Assembly (NCBI GenBank): GCA_021156265.1 | Contig: JAJNBR010000106.1 | Location: 1 to 14,056 of the forward strand | Length of the DNA stretch: 14,056 nucleotides | Reading direction: 5' to 3' | DNA from: Flavipsychrobacter sp. | Lineage (GTDB): Bacteria > Bacteroidota > Bacteroidia > Chitinophagales > Chitinophagaceae | Shown: positions 13,958 through 14,056 of the stretch, piece by piece | How the letters are laid out: each line of letters opens with the position of its first letter | How positions within the stretch are numbered: the first letter of the stretch is position 1 | Notes under the pieces: generated by a model | What the model saw: the letters and a program-made list of their open reading frames with translations, nothing else | Database searches by the model: none | Told to the model about the DNA's origin: nothing | Translations under genes and position numbers: made by a program

Positions 13958-14056
13958 TTATAGGCCGGCGGTATTAAGTCGCGGCTTACCTATAAACTGC
14001 GGTGGGTTCGTATGGGTACCTGTATCCGGTGCACAAAACCTCTCGTCGTAAGTGAC
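13958..14056 (-). CDS. Possible 3' end of an unknown gene, cut by the right edge
   Basis: From the right edge the minus strand reads 32 open codons to a TAA at 13960-13958: VTYDERFCAPDTG..., ending F-I-G-K-P-R-L-N-T-A-G-L. It is followed at once by an AT-rich hairpin (AAAACT/AGTTTT, 13942-13956) with a T-run on that strand, and then by clearly non-coding AT-rich DNA. The base composition matches the coding regions. Other frames here are also open for about 22 codons, so the evidence is weak. Product not recognised. Confidence 0.3.
   Translation of the reverse strand, partial: VTYDERFCAPDTGTHTNPPQFIGKPRLNTAGL

Noticed and set aside
14012..14056. Plus-strand ATG with a C-x-x-C pair at the right edge
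   Set aside because: Only 15 codons are visible and no promoter or ribosome binding site is evident; it cannot be supported.

Overview
The window looks like chromosomal DNA of a Bacteroidota bacterium, most likely of the Chitinophagaceae/Sphingobacteriia type. The clues are a type IX secretion (T9SS) sorting tail, DUF4834-like and DUF6122-like small proteins, a very long IF-2 with KAP+LEGP-type and glycine-rich repeats, and several Bacteroidota promoter boxes of the TAnnTTTG type. No mobile element, CRISPR array or phage gene is visible. Most of the window is conserved housekeeping DNA, and I do not see a clear new defence or mobile system.

Left part (1-2803): the 5' end of a Wzz-like chain-length/polysaccharide membrane protein runs off the left edge on the minus strand. 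Upstream of it is prfA (release factor 1), also minus. A plus-strand multi-pass membrane protein, probably a GT-C type glycosyltransferase, diverges from prfA. A perfect 10-bp hairpin terminator separates it from the convergent infB.

Centre (2803-7980): a minus-strand rimP-nusA-infB operon, the classic ribosome maturation / transcription elongation / translation initiation cluster. It starts from a good promoter at about 7972-8004. A terminator-like hairpin sits between that promoter and the rimP start codon, which suggests attenuation of the operon. infB is split by an apparent one-base frameshift near 5311: the N-terminal 238 codons and the rest of IF-2 lie in different frames.

Right of the operon (8057-11030): a plus-strand DUF4834-like small membrane protein diverges from rimP and ends at a strong terminator. 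It is followed by a plus-strand pair of exported proteins. The first is a small protein with a T9SS sorting tail. The second is a 652-residue repetitive surface protein with 10-residue repeats and a widespread conserved C-terminal domain. A bidirectional terminator separates the pair from a minus-strand HAD-family phosphatase.

Far right (11650-14056): a tRNA with anticodon CAT (probably the lysidine-modified tRNA-Ile2) has its own promoter and terminator. It is followed by a DUF6122-like membrane protein, a 300-base gene-free stretch with several inverted repeats, and a minus-strand AraC-type regulator with a membrane-embedded N-terminal half. The last 400 bases are mostly gene-free and include a very AT-rich stretch. 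A possible gene 3' end touches the right edge.
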